A DNA stretch of 64,000 nt from Pardosa pseudoannulata (taxonomy: Eukaryota; Arthropoda; Arachnida; Araneae; Lycosidae), in contig CM063506.1 of the NCBI GenBank assembly GCA_032207245.1, forward strand, positions 18,475,182 through 18,539,181, given 5' to 3'. The notes under the pieces were generated by a model. It was not told the DNA's origin, made no database searches, and saw only the letters and a list, made by a program, of their open reading frames with translations. Positions 25,957 through 37,900 of the stretch are shown piece by piece (within the stretch, counting starts at the first letter, position 1; every line of letters starts with the position of its first letter). Position numbers and translations under genes: made by a program.

Positions 25957-26667
25957 ACATGGTTGTTTACATTTCAGTGCTTTTTCACCGAATCTAAAAT
26001 GGTACCAGCATTTCGCATATTGTTTTTTTACAGGGGATTTACTACGAGACCGAAGCCTTCGATTTCTAAATCTGTAGGAAAAATTCTGTATTGTTCGATT
26101 AAGTTCCGCTACAGTTTCCTCTAACTTTTTTATTCTATCAGCATCATTAGAAACTTCTAAAACGGTCGGGTGAAAGCTAGTAACTTCAGAAATTTTGTCG
26201 GCTATTTGAGCCAAACCCTCCGTTTTTTCTGAGCTAACTGACAAAATCTGTTGTATATTCGGCGGCAAACGCTGAAGCCAGAGCATTTTCAACACATCAT
26301 CTGTTATTTTATTATCAGAAAGTTGGGTCATTTTGTGAAGAAGCTGAGACGGCTTTAAATCGCCTAAAGACATATCAGACAATAAAGTTCTTATACGAGA
26401 GCTTTCGGAATCAGTAAACTGAGTAACGAGGCGTTTTTTAAGCTTTTCATAACTATCTTCAGCTGGGGAAGATTTTATTATATCTGCCACATACGAGGAA
26501 AGTTCACTGTCTAATGCAGAAACTGCGTAATGAAATTTAGTGTCACTTGCCTTTATGTTTGAAAGCGCAAATTGGGATTCAATATTCACAAACCATAACT
26601 CTATGTTGTCGCGCCACACAGGAGGCAATTTAATTGCGACACGCATTACCTCACTTGCAACAGCCAT
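25939..26667 (-). CDS. gag: Gag polyprotein of the gypsy element
   Basis: The 242-residue frame starts at the ATG at 26667; the open frame reaches back to 26754, but only through a GTG codon, and the family-like start MAVASEVMRVAIKLPPVW fits the ATG. Gag forms the cytoplasmic particle that packages the element RNA. The N-terminal half shows the capsid-like PPVWRDNIELWFVNIESQF segment typical of arthropod gypsy Gag. The C-terminus has an Arg/Lys-rich stretch (RNRRLRSRSKSPVKK) and then CWYHFRFGEKALKCKQPC, a CX2HX9CX3C zinc finger rather than the usual CCHC knuckle. The frame ends CAG GGA AAC TAA, so the last sense codons form a frameshift heptamer. The leader from LTR to ATG is about 124 nt. 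No breaks were seen. Confidence 0.92.
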   Translation of the reverse strand: MAVASEVMRVAIKLPPVWRDNIELWFVNIESQFALSNIKASDTKFHYAVSALDSELSSYVADIIKSSPAEDSYEKLKKRLVTQFTDSESSRIRTLLSDMSLGDLKPSQLLHKMTQLSDNKITDDVLKMLWLQRLPPNIQQILSVSSEKTEGLAQIADKISEVTSFHPTVLEVSNDADRIKKLEETVAELNRTIQNFSYRFRNRRLRSRSKSPVKKQYAKCWYHFRFGEKALKCKQPCNYQGN

Positions 26668-26781
26668 TGCACAATAATATAAACAATACTGAGGACTATG
26701 GCAGAGAACAGAGAAATGAATCAAAATAAGCTTACGTACCAATACCTTGAACACTGTCTTCTGATTTCTTGAAAGTCCTTA

Positions 26782-26789
26782 GGTCACCA
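26782..26789 (-). other. Primer binding site, tRNA-Trp type
   Basis: On the minus strand TGGTGACC begins 2 nt after the 5' LTR. It complements the 3' end GGTCACCA of animal tRNA-Trp as I know it. The match stops after 8 nt (next base T). Confidence 0.7.
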
Positions 26790-26791
26790 AT

Positions 26792-27129
26792 TGTAGGAGG
26801 TAATATTGAAGCAGAACAAACTAATCTTCATCATAAGCTTTTTATCAAAACGTTTATTAAGAGAAAGTAAATAAATAGTAAAAAAAGTAAAGTATAAGGC
26901 ATCAGTGCGTTGATTACAGCTTGCGGCTTGCAAGTTAATAACAGGCGAAAAGTTGTTTCACACAAGCCTGATGATTCCAAAGCCGAGAGTGATTTCCCCT
27001 CTTCCTACTGAACTGTGCCGCTCACTTTATATACCGCGACAAGCTCGCGCGCGCAGCATCGAGGGAAATTTGCATCCATGCAATTTGCATTTGCGGTAGC
27101 TTCTTCGATGACATTATCAGAACGCTACA
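26792..27129 (-). repeat. 5' LTR of the gypsy element
   Basis: 338 bp, identical to the LTR at 22488-22825. As the upstream LTR it holds the promoter for the genomic RNA. Confidence 0.96.
27007..27090 (-). promoter_or_regulatory. LTR promoter: octamer motifs, TATA box, initiator
   Basis: On the minus strand the 5' LTR reads two ATGCAAAT octamers (27083-27090 and 27068-27075), then GTATATAAAG (27025-27034), then TCAGT (27007-27011), which matches the arthropod initiator. The TATA to initiator distance is about 22-24 bp, slightly short of the usual ~30. The same sites lie 4,304 bp lower in the 3' LTR. Confidence 0.65.
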
Positions 27130-29261
27130 TATTCATTACATAAAGAAAACATATAATCTAGAAAAAATCATATTTTATTTTTTAGTATAAAAAATAAATA
27201 CGAGGCTAAAACCTCAGGCTTCTACCACAATTACACGAAGAGATGCTTTATTTTTTGTTATATAATGTTAGTGTACACAAATCAGGGCATAAATGCCATA
27301 CAAAAAATCAAAGTAAAAATACAAAATAAATTTGATTGCTTTATGCAATAAAATTTTTAGTCATTTTACATTAATATTGTTAAATTAATGCTCGTAAACG
27401 CTTAAAATAGTGTAAAAATGTTTCGAGTATTGAAGAGAATTTTTCAAAATTTGTCAAGTTCAAATTGATGTATTTCAAATTCTGTTTTAAACTACGAGTA
27501 TAAGGTTTAGTACAGATTTTTAAATATTTTTTTTAATTAATTAGTCTACGAGATTCATAATTTAGCAATAGTTTTCAAAATAGTGCCCACAAAACAAAAA
27601 TAATTTATCCCAGTTAAATACAAATATTATAATTTATAAATTATTAAATATTTTGTAATTAATATTTTTATAAATTCCGATGATTAATTAACTTTATATG
27701 CATGGTAAAATAAATTAGATATTACCTACCTAAAAATCAAAAATATTATTATGAAATTGCTAGCCATTTATAACTTATATAAAAATTAAAATTCATTTAA
27801 ATATTTAGGTTTTTAATTATTGAAATTTAAAATAAAAAAAAAATGTTTTAAAGCCATATAAACTCATATTCAAAAGAAAAATAATTGTAAAGCGATTATA
27901 ATTTAGAAAAAAAAATAGAACCTTTTGTCAGAAAGCCCCTTTAATAAATTTTGAGAAATAGGACATAAGTTCAAAAACAATAAAAAATGTATAGCTGTGA
28001 CAGTAAACTTTTATTGCGAAATAATTTATGCGTAAAATCCTCTGATTTTTCTTCATTCGCTAGGCATTTAAGGAAAAATTGTTAAACTGAAAAATGTCTA
28101 TTTTATTTCTTTGTATTCAAAGAATTTGTTTATTTAACAACTGTTTGCCATGAACTATATTTCTTTTCTCATCTATCCATAGTTAAAAAGAACATTTTTT
28201 TCCCTCCGAGAATTCTGCAAGAAGAAAAATGTCATTATGCCGTTCGGAAGTCGTTATATAGTAGTAAACACAACATGCCTTCCTTCCGTGAGCTCGAAAT
28301 CTCTGGCAAACATCCCTTGCGATTCAGGGGGAGATATGGAAGGAAAGAAAAAACATTGAAAAAAAGAGAAGAAAAACAGTCGCAAGAGATTTTATGGTTG
28401 CTTGTTTAAGGTTTTTCCTCCTTTCTATTTTTACCAATTATCAAAGTGGAAAAATAGTTACTGAACGAAAAAAGAAAGTGAGTTTAAATACTAAGGAATT
28501 AAAAGTGCAATTGCGATTCACACAAAAGAACATAAATATCGATCATGGGATAGAAAGACTGACTGCTGAAAGCATATACACAGTTTTACACCTACGATGC
28601 TTAATTGCCGTTAGCAAAATATTTAGAAAAGTTAGTTTTCAGAAATCTTTTGTCAAGAACTTTTCGAAATACTTTTAAGAAGATTCCAGATTTTATAGAT
28701 TTATTTGAAGGTCTCAAATGAATCATTTTGTGTTATCTCAGTAAAATGTCAAATGCATTGACAGCAATTTATCCAAATTCTGTAATCGAATTCCTAAATG
28801 TGTGTATGATGATAGAAAATTATGCAAAATTTATTAAATTCTATTCAGTCTTTTAATTTGGTGTTTCATCTTAATTCAGTAAATGTATTTGACTCAAGCA
28901 CAGATAACGCACGAGATTAGCATTGCCTGGGAGATCACACCCCATGGCGCCGTGCAAGTGTTTTTGAGTGTTCGTGAAATTCTTTAATATTGTAGACTAT
29001 GAGTTTTCGACCCTTTTAATATTTGCTTTGTTACTATTATTACGTTCTGAGTGTACCGCGAGAAAACGCGTCTGTTGTAAATTTAAAACGTTCATTTCCT
29101 GAAAAATTAAAGACTGCCTATTTATTCTCTGTTGTATTTCTTAAAATTTTCAAAGTTTCTTCTTCAATATATAAAATGAGTAAAAAAATTAGAAAAAATT
29201 ATCTCTGAGCTTATTTATAATATTTTACAAGTGAGTGTGTCTTCGAAAATTATTTTATACG
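27130..29261. other. AT-rich intergenic DNA, nothing recognised
   Basis: About 2.1 kb of very AT-rich sequence. A slightly GC-richer patch at 28200-28350 and the 94-codon frame at 28394-28678 have no recognisable content. Confidence 0.45.

Positions 29262-29345
<84 letters not shown>
29262..29345. repeat. Microsatellite (AT)n(GT)n
   Basis: About ten AT repeats followed by about thirty GT repeats. Confidence 0.95.
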
Positions 29346-29350
<5 letters not shown>

Positions 29351-29710
29351 TAAAATCCCTTATTTACGTATTTTAATATTAATTTAATAACTTTTGTTCG
29401 GGTTTACGCGGAAATTCTGATTTTTCCCTCCAGACACGCTATAGACTTAATTCGGCCTCAGTCTGTACTACTTTAGCCAATAGTTAGCGCGTTCTCTTTA
29501 AACATGGGTATTTTGTATCACGTGATCAATTGTGCTTAGGGATTATTCGTAGTCTTTTGACCTTAGAAATCCCTACTTGAAAAGTGTATGTGCGGAATCA
29601 CATTGTCTGTGTTCAAGAAGTTGTAAAGGTGTTTGTCTGTTGTACGGATTTCATGTTTATTACCAGAAATAAACTGTGTTGTGATTTTGAATGAGTCTCG
29701 CCCATATTAC
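29346..29710. other. Unassigned segment
   Basis: Less AT-rich than its neighbours, with AATAAA near 29670. It might be the end of an old LTR, but no matching end or target duplication was found. Confidence 0.3.
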
Positions 29711-29715
29711 ATATG

Positions 29716-29782
<67 letters not shown>
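29711..29782. repeat. Microsatellite (TA)n
   Basis: About 70 bp of TA repeats with a few G or C interruptions. Confidence 0.95.
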
Positions 29783-29787
<5 letters not shown>

Positions 29788-30824
29788 TACTCTGCAACGT
29801 TCCTCTGTGTAAGCCGTCTGCACCTCCAGATCATTTTTTTATAAACTCTGTGTAGAAAAGTTAATTTCTAATGGATTAAAACATTTTAAACAAACGTAAT
29901 AATTAAAAGATAATGGTAAAAATTTAAAGCTGGTGACATCATGGAAATATATACTTATTTCATTGTCTATATATCATTAATGGAATCAAACGATCAAAGA
30001 GAAACTATTATTTAGTGATGTTATAAAAGTTTTCAAAAAGTTTGCTTGCTAAGGAAACAATGAAAAATTACAATTAATAAGAATGGATTAATGAAATAAG
30101 AAAAATGAAGATTTTTAAGTAAATATAATTTAGTACCCTTTATATCTCTGCAATTCCAACTGTAATTTATGAACTATTTCGTTATCAAACATTTGAGAAG
30201 GAAGTAATGGTACTTTGACTATTTAAACTTTTAATAAATTATATTTCTCAATATCCACTGATAGATACATTTCTTAACACTCATTTCTGTGAACGATAAA
30301 ATAATTTTTTTTCACCGAGACTTTGACTGGGATATTTAAGGTTCTGAAATGGAAATTTGTGTTTATTTAAAAATTTAAGTGAATTTTTGAATATATTAAA
30401 CCCTCATTTTTAAGAATTTAAAAAATAAAACAACTCTGTAGTAAAACGAATAGCATATATTTTTTTTATTTTTCTTCTTAAACATAACAATATATTTGGT
30501 GATTTATCTTTCCTATTAATTTAAGGGAAAATATCTGTTTTGTTGTACGATTATTTAAAGATAATTTTATTTTAGTGGTAGTAGTCAAGTGCATACAAGG
30601 TCGTAAGATTCATTTACAGATTTCCATTAATATGATAGAAACTGAACGTACCTAATGAGATTTTATATTTTAACTTTATTTTTTCCTTAAATGTACCTTA
30701 AATAATTAAAAAATATTTTACTTATTTTTTTAATAATATTTACTATTGGTCACAAAAATGTACAAAAAGTTTTAAAATGTGACTCTGTGCAAAAAAGAAG
30801 GCTCCAAACCTGTAGTAGTTTCCC
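29783..30824. other. AT-rich intergenic DNA, nothing recognised
   Basis: No frames or element ends identified before the TTAA at 30825. Confidence 0.5.
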
Positions 30825-30828
30825 TTAA

Positions 30829-31355
30829 CCCTTTTTATTCTGATGGTACTTATAAGTACGGCTTCAATCAAACACCTATATATTCCTAATAAAGCCGCTT
30901 TTCCTGACGGTACTCACAAGGACATGAACGATGCAGTTCCTACAGCAGGAAAGAAACAACAACACCAATCAGGAATCCTTTTTATTCGCATAGTAAGGAT
31001 TTTATAATCGGCGTGCTGCATTAGAATGTCATTTTGTGGTTGAGTTGATACACGTGTTGTTCATTTGAGTGAATTTAGTGGTTTATTACCAGTTATTTGG
31101 TACTATTATTTTTAGAGACTTCTATACTTCGCAGGTAAACATTTCATTTGTTTTATTCATAATTTAATGTTTTATTTTCTATCGTAGAGTCAAAAATATA
31201 TGTCGGTACTAGAAAGTACCAGCTGCAAAATTGACTACTAAAATACAGTAAAAATTAATTTTCTTTTTTCTATGATTATTCTCCATTAAAGCTTATCTAA
31301 TGATGCAAAAATGCAGCAAGAAAGTTGATGATAAATTAATTCAGTATATAAAGGG
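30829..31355. mobile_element. TTAA-flanked MITE, 527 bp (piggyBac-like), copy 2
   Basis: TTAA lies at 30825-30828 and 31356-31359. Ends CCCTTTTTAT / ATAAAGGG and the subterminal palindromes GTACTTATAAGTAC and GGTACTAGAAAGTACC are shared with 19314-19842, to which it is similar throughout in the same orientation. The interior is non-coding. Confidence 0.9.
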
Positions 31356-31409
31356 TTAAACAGCAACATATAATGCTTAATACAAGCACAAAAATAGCTC
31401 ACAAAGATG

Positions 31410-31449
31410 TTTATTATTATTATTATTATTGTTGTTGTTGTTGTTGTTA
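31410..31449. repeat. Microsatellite (TTA)n(TTG)n
   Basis: About six TTA units followed by about six TTG units. Confidence 0.95.
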
Positions 31450-31502
31450 TTTCAAATGCAGTTGATTCTTATAGCATTTACCACTACCAAGTCACAGATA
31501 TA

Positions 31503-32330
31503 TGTTATTATGAGAGCACCAAATAGGTGGCCAACAGCGCTCCGTTAGACTGGTGACCAACACTAAATTTTATAATTATAATTTTAAATAAGTAAAATAT
31601 TTTCGGTGAACATAAAAAGAACTTCGGCCACATCTGGAAACGCGTCATCTGTGTTCAGGAAGGTCTTTTGACCTTAAAATTGCTTCACCCTGTTACTGGA
31701 AGGTTCAGGAAAGAATCACGTTAGGGGACACCTGGTCCCCTATATAAGAAGATTATATAAGAAGGGAAGAGGCGGTTGTTTTAGCTCAAGAAGAGTTCAT
31801 TTGTCTCTTTGATTCGCCGGAGCTTGCTTTTCGTCACAGACCGCTAGTGTCTGTGATTCTTCTCCGACCCTCGACTTAGGGAATCTCACTCCCACTACGT
31901 ATTTTTTAACTTCGTGCATTGAAGTAGTTAGTTGAGAGTGACCCTTACTCTTACCCCAGATCGTCAAGTATCCTGGATTCCCACGGAACGTTAGCGAGAT
32001 ACGTACTATGAACGCTTTCAGCCTTGGAAACTCCGTGTGAAAGAAAACTGTTCCAGATCATCAGATCGGTAAATCATAGTAGCAGAGACCCATACCTTTA
32101 CTAATTTGTAAACTGTTTCCTGCATCTGATTGTGACCAGCCTTACTGTAGCCAAGTGTTTATATTTTTTAATGCTTATTTCGTAACGGGATTTCGTAATT
32201 AATTACATTTAATTAATTAGCATATAATTGTACGTAAATTATTCTCTTGAAAAGATTATTTATTCAGGTTTGAGTAGAATTCAGTCTGTTTCCTTGATTG
32301 CCTAGCCTACCATTTCTGCAGTATGTCACA
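31503..32330 (+). mobile_element. Solo LTR candidate, 828 bp
   Basis: It begins TGTTATTATGAG and ends GTATGTCACA, flanked by ATATA on both sides (31498-31502 and 32331-32335). The duplication is low-complexity, so weaker than for the other two LTRs. It is GC-richer than its surroundings and carries TATATAAG at 31741-31748 downstream of the palindrome AGGGGAC/GTCCCCT, which fits an LTR promoter on the plus strand. No internal retrotransposon sequence lies next to it. Family unknown. Confidence 0.6.
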
Positions 32331-32335
32331 ATATA

Positions 32336-33625
32336 TATAAAAGAGCGAGAGATGTATATAATTTTTTTTGTGTATAAAGATCGTTATGTTTATTTTTAAA
32401 GAAATGTGAGATGTTTGGATATTTGCTTATGCAATATTTGTGAATTTATTGTCATTTTTGGGATAAGAGCATTAGCTCAATAACCTAAAGTAAAGAGTTT
32501 AGTTAAATGGAATAAACATAAAAACGAGGTATAAACGAAGTAAAAAGTACTTCATCTGGACATTTTCTTTTTATAGTTATTTTTTGTGTGCCTTCATTTT
32601 TACACCAAAGACGTTTACAAAGATTTGATCTAAAATCTATAAAAGTTTTCCCCGAGTAACTTTTCGAGTAATATTACTTTTAATATGAACCAGTCAGTGG
32701 GATTGTTATCTTCATGTTTAATCAAAAAACAGTTGTTAAAGTATTTCATTTTATTACTAAATAATTATTACATATATGCATGGATAACATAGATGAATTT
32801 ATGCCTGTTTCTAGATCTATCTATTACTTTCCCATAAATACTTTGAAGGAAAGGGAATTATTTTTATCTCCGTATAGTATTTAAACTATTCGGTGATAGT
32901 TACCCAAGAAAATGAACCAAAAGAAATTCATATTTTTAAAGATTATAATATTATCCGAAACTTGTAAATGAAATGCTACTGAAAAATGATACGGATAAAT
33001 CATAAATGATTCATGAGCTGACAAAGAATGGAAAGAAATATTTAGCGTCTGATAGTTAATTTCCCATTTTTATACGACTGAAAGTGATGACCTGGAAATT
33101 ATTCCTTTATTATTTTAGCAAGAATTTCCCTTGGGTTATTCAGACATACATGTTATATAACTTATTTACTATGGCAGAGAAATATGCGTAAATACGTATT
33201 TCATCTAAAAAAATAGTCGAGAAATTTTCAGTGAAATTGAGAAAAATCACTTCAGTGACAGCTTTAAAATGAATAAATTGAGACAAAACGTAACTCCGTT
33301 GGCAAATATTTATATACATATTTTTAGGTATACTTTTTCAACTAGAGTTAAATATACATAAGGGGTATCGTAATTTCAGTTACCACTAAGATGTAACCTA
33401 GATATCTAGAAAAAATTAGTTTTACATGGTGATTGATTCTTATGTACATGAGGCTATAAATTTGTGTTATTAATGTTTATACATTTGGTTTCAGAAAGTT
33501 GTAGATTGAAGTATCCCCCAACAAGGAGAAGATTCAGGATTGAAGTACATTTATACGATGACGGCTTTCAAAAGGTCAAGAAATACTGGAGAAAATGCTT
33601 ATAAATCTACTGTGACTTATATAGA
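32336..33625. other. AT-rich intergenic DNA, nothing recognised
   Basis: No coding or repeat structure identified. Confidence 0.5.
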
Positions 33626-34927
33626 CTAGCATATAGCCCGTCATATGACGGGATCAGTAAAATTTTTAATTTTCCAGAATTGTAAAGTAAGCTATGAGGC
33701 AGGTAAAAAATGGTTTGTTTTTTGGCTGAGAATTATCTGGTACACGTTCAATAATTTGTTTATCTTCATACTCCTCTAAAGTCTCCCGATACTGTGAATG
33801 CAGTTTAGAATCACGTTAAATTAATTTAGTCAAACCGTGTGGTTATGTATAAAAAACAAACACACAAACGAACAAACTTCTTAATTTTCAAAGATATATA
33901 ACTTAAACGCTAAATATTTATTAGTCTGTGTAATAGATTCCTAGACTTTCATGAAAGGAATTTGTTCTTAATAGCGGTGATAAAATTTTCATTGCAACAA
34001 AAATAATCGATGATTAAATTTAAAATTATCGCATATGTACCTAATCAATTATTTAGCCAAATATATAAAAAAAATTATTTACGTAATATCTAAGTTCAGT
34101 GATAAAAAGAAGGAAAATAATGCAGACGATATTTAAATAGTTTAAAATAAGAAATGATTAAATGAGATGGTTAAAGAAATGGCATCATAATGTTAGAAAA
34201 AATGTCACTTTTACCTATTTATTATGTGATAAATTTAATGTTCTGCTCTTAACCGGGGACAACAGAGCTTGAAGTAATGGCATTAAACACTCTAAAAGGG
34301 GCGAAGGGGTAGAATTCTAACGTTTTCGAACTGGCTTTGAATTTTGTTAACCCTAACTCATCAAGAATCCAATATGGATGCCACTATCCATTCCAGGTAC
34401 AACCGCTTCATAAGACAGATGGCCAGATGGACAGACGACTTAGTCTATTATTATAATTGATGATTAAGTTTAAAATTATCACATATGTCCCTAATCTATT
34501 ATTTAAGCCAAGTATAAAAGAAAATTATTTATTTAATATCTATGATAAAACTTATGAAAATACGTAAGTTTCGTGATAAAACGTATCAAAATAATGCACA
34601 CGATATTTAAATAATTTAAAATAAGAAATGATTAAATGAGATGGCTAAAGGAATAACGTCATAATGGTAGAAAAATATGTTATTTTTACCTATTTACTAT
34701 GTGATAAACTTAATCACCTGCTCTTATCCGGAAAACATAGGGTTTGATATAGTGGCATTAAACGCTTGAAAATGGGGAAAGGGGTGGATTTCGAATGTTT
34801 TAAAGACTCGCTTTGAATTTTGCTGACCCTAACTCATCAAGAATTCGATATGGAGGCCCTTATCCATTCCAAGCCCAACCGCTTCATCAGTTCGAGAACA
34901 GACGGACAGCTATTATTTTGTAGTGGA
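33626..34927 (-). mobile_element. Non-autonomous Helitron with duplicated 5' half
   Basis: Read on the minus strand it begins TCCACTACAAAATAATAG after an A, and ends with the 16-nt palindrome CCCGTCATATGACGGG (33637-33652), 7 nt, then CTAG before a T. This is the Helitron A|TC...hairpin...CTRR|T layout. There is no Rep/helicase coding. The 5' part occurs twice: 34456-34927 and 34006-34455 are about 450 bp apart and clearly related, the inner copy ending in a degenerate 5' terminus. It matches 45563-46491 along its length. Confidence 0.85.
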
Positions 34928-37900
34928 TAAGTAAAAAGTAACAAAGAAAAATTCAATTCCTATTTGTATTTCTTTTAGTAATACAAGTAATCTTCACTTT
35001 AAGACTACAACATATTTGTTTAAGAAGTCCTCACATTTATGACTAATTGAGTTTCATCCTCGATTTTGTGAAATCAAGGAAGTAAAGCGTTTTAGATTTC
35101 ATTAAAACATGACATAGACTTCAGATGAAATAAAAGTCAATAAAATGCAAAGCTTACAAAAAGATTATACAAACTTTTGCCTACAATACAATTTTCAGGG
35201 GGGATTCTAGACATACGGACTCCTGTCTGTGGTGGGATTTTGGTTCGATTTAAAAAACATGTATGTCTAAATATTTTACAAAATATTATTTTTTACAATT
35301 TGTAAGCATGGAACCTAATTAATTTAAACTGACTTTTATAAATTTAAATAAAGTATGAACCAGTGCAAGTATTTTATTTCTTACAATAGATAAATCGGCT
35401 AATGCCTTGAAATGTAGATTTGATCTAATGAGCATTGACAAGAATAATTTTCATTTTTTTACAACACATATGATATAAAAAATATCTTCAAAATGTATCA
35501 ATAAAAGTTTGGCTGTAATATCGACCAATGGAGAAACAGAAGATATAAATGCGATTGATGTGGCAAATGAAAGAGCATAAATTTTGGTCTTTTTGGTCAA
35601 AGCATAAAAGCCCCATTGAAGTTTTAGAAATAATTCCATTCCTAGATACTGCATCAAATCTTGATATTGCTTTAAGCGTTTTACTTTCTTTGCAATTAAG
35701 TAACTCAAAAAAGAGAGAGAAGTTTTTCAAAATTCAGTAGCATCTGTTAAAAATTTATTTCTTTTAATATTATAATCCTAATTACTATTTTAATATTATA
35801 ATTCTATTATTCTCCTAAAATTTAGTTTTAGGAGACAAAATTGATATAGCTGGTTCGCAGTTTTCAACAAAGTGACGTATCTCAAGAAACAAGGAAGGCT
35901 TGCAGATGCGCCTAATTTAAATGTGGAAGTGAAATGTAATGCTGAACTAGTGTATTATGTCGTTACAGGTACCCTCTTTCGAAGGTACGATTTCTGTTAA
36001 ATCGTTATCAACTCCCTTATTCGGACAATTAACTGCTTCATATATTCAAATAAAGAAATAATACTAGATATATGGGCATTTTTTTATAAATAAATTGTTG
36101 CATATTTTTTATAATTTTTATAATTTTGACATGAGTTCCTCACTTGTCGACTAATTCACGAATGGAACTTAGTCTTAAAGTAAGGAATAACTGTAATTAA
36201 AACTGTAAAGTCTTCCTCCCCCCTTCCTGTACAAAGCACATTTAGGTAATATAAATTTTATAGTATTATATTTTAGCAAAACATGCATTCGAAAGTATCT
36301 CTATTTGATTTTTATTCAAAAACTGCTTTTCAAGACTCATTGTTTGTAATAAAAGTCCGAAATTGAAATTTCTAAAATTGAGATAAAATTAAAAGAAAAA
36401 GTTTTAAAATAATCTTCATACATAAAAGGTTGAATCCGTTTGACTGTATACCTTTTACACAAATCCATATTGTTTGTCATAGTGGAACCGAATTTTCAAC
36501 AGCATACAATATTTGATACCTCCAGACAGTTACTGTAAGTATTAAAAACGCTTAGCTACTTTTTCATTTGATATGACATTAAAGTGGATATTCATGTTGC
36601 CAGTCGTTGACTAAAGGCATGACATAAATATAATTTTTGCATTTTAACGCGAGAAGAATATAAGGTAGCTGTTTGGTAGCAAAGCAGAATGTAACTTATT
36701 TGCAGATAGAATTGGTTACAACGTTTCTTGAAATTTTTATTTAAGATATAAATGAATTTAAGAAAAAAATCCTGTTTCTAATCATAATATAATAAAAATT
36801 GAGTAGTATCAACAGATCAAAGTTTAGATGTCAGGCTTATTTCTCCGAAATTATCATTAAATTTTGTTTAGTACTTTCATTCTGCTAATTCCTTATCATT
36901 TTCTACTTGAAGTTGACCTGGGTAATGCTTCTAATTTTGTTTTATGAAAAGCATCGAGTGAATTATGATACAATATACACGTGATACATTATAAGAAAAT
37001 CTGGTACTTTTTCTTAGGATAGTATAAGTCTAAATTGTCACATATTGTCGAATATATCAATTTAATACGTCGCTATTTACATGAAATTAAAATAGCCCGT
37101 AAGAGAATTTTCAAAATTACACTAACTATGCATATTCAAATGTGATATGATGTTAATTCAAATGTCAATATGATGTTACTAACTATGCATATTCAAATCG
37201 AAGACTCAGTGCGAACTATTCATATAGAGTTTCTCAAAAAGCGCTTCTCGGAACCCTAGAGATCCGAAAAGACCCTCCAGAGGTTCCTCGAGAAATTTTT
37301 TAACGCCATTTAAATTAATCGAAGAAACTTCTTGCTTTTTTTTAGATAAGTGTGAAAAATTTAATGAACTGATATCGTACTGTCCAATAACACTTCTTTA
37401 TTAAACAGGTGAATATCAAAATACTGATGCCATTTAAAAGAAGAATATTATTATCAGGGAAGTATTTGTCTGTGCTTTTACCATTTGTAACGATCTATAT
37501 TTCAAAACTAACTTTTTTCACGTGTTTGAATAAAACCTAAAGAAACAAATATGGTGGGAGCAGAGAATGATATAAATATAAGAATAAAATTTTCTTTAGT
37601 ACAACCAAACTTTAAAAATTTTGTGAACATCAAAAACAAAGCCATTCATCCCATTGATACTTTTCATCGATGTATTATTTCACTTTATCATTTCATTAAA
37701 TGAATTTCCTGCTTCCACTTCACATTTTCTAAGTATTATCTAAAGTTTCATACAGCTTTCTTTTGTTTAGATTTTATATTTGTCTAATGAATAATAAATA
37801 ATTGGCCCTAATAATTCTTAAGTAATAATTTTTAAGGGGTTATAGGTGGTAAAAAATATGTTCCGTGGGTTAAAATGTGTTGGAACCATTGATATAATAC

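Larger units (their letters stand above)
22488..27129 (-). mobile_element. Complete Ty3/gypsy LTR retrotransposon (CsRn1/Kabuki-like)
   Basis: The element is 4,642 bp with two LTRs of 338 bp that I find identical, so the insertion is recent. Reading on the minus strand the order is 5' LTR (27129-26792), primer site, gag, pol, polypurine tract, 3' LTR (22825-22488). LTRs begin TGTAGCGTTC and end CTCCTACA. Gag carries a CX2HX9CX3C finger and the primer site looks like tRNA-Trp, both known features of the CsRn1 clade. Both reading frames are open. There is no env and no chromodomain. The flanks are GATT on the left and TATT on the right, an imperfect 4-bp duplication. Confidence 0.96.

Noticed and set aside
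22899..25997. Plus-strand frames of 71-94 codons inside the gypsy element
   Set aside because: They are antisense shadows of gag and pol with no domains.
26667..26754. Upstream start for Gag at 26754
   Set aside because: The codon is GTG, and the extra residues do not resemble Gag; the ATG at 26667 begins the Gag-like part.
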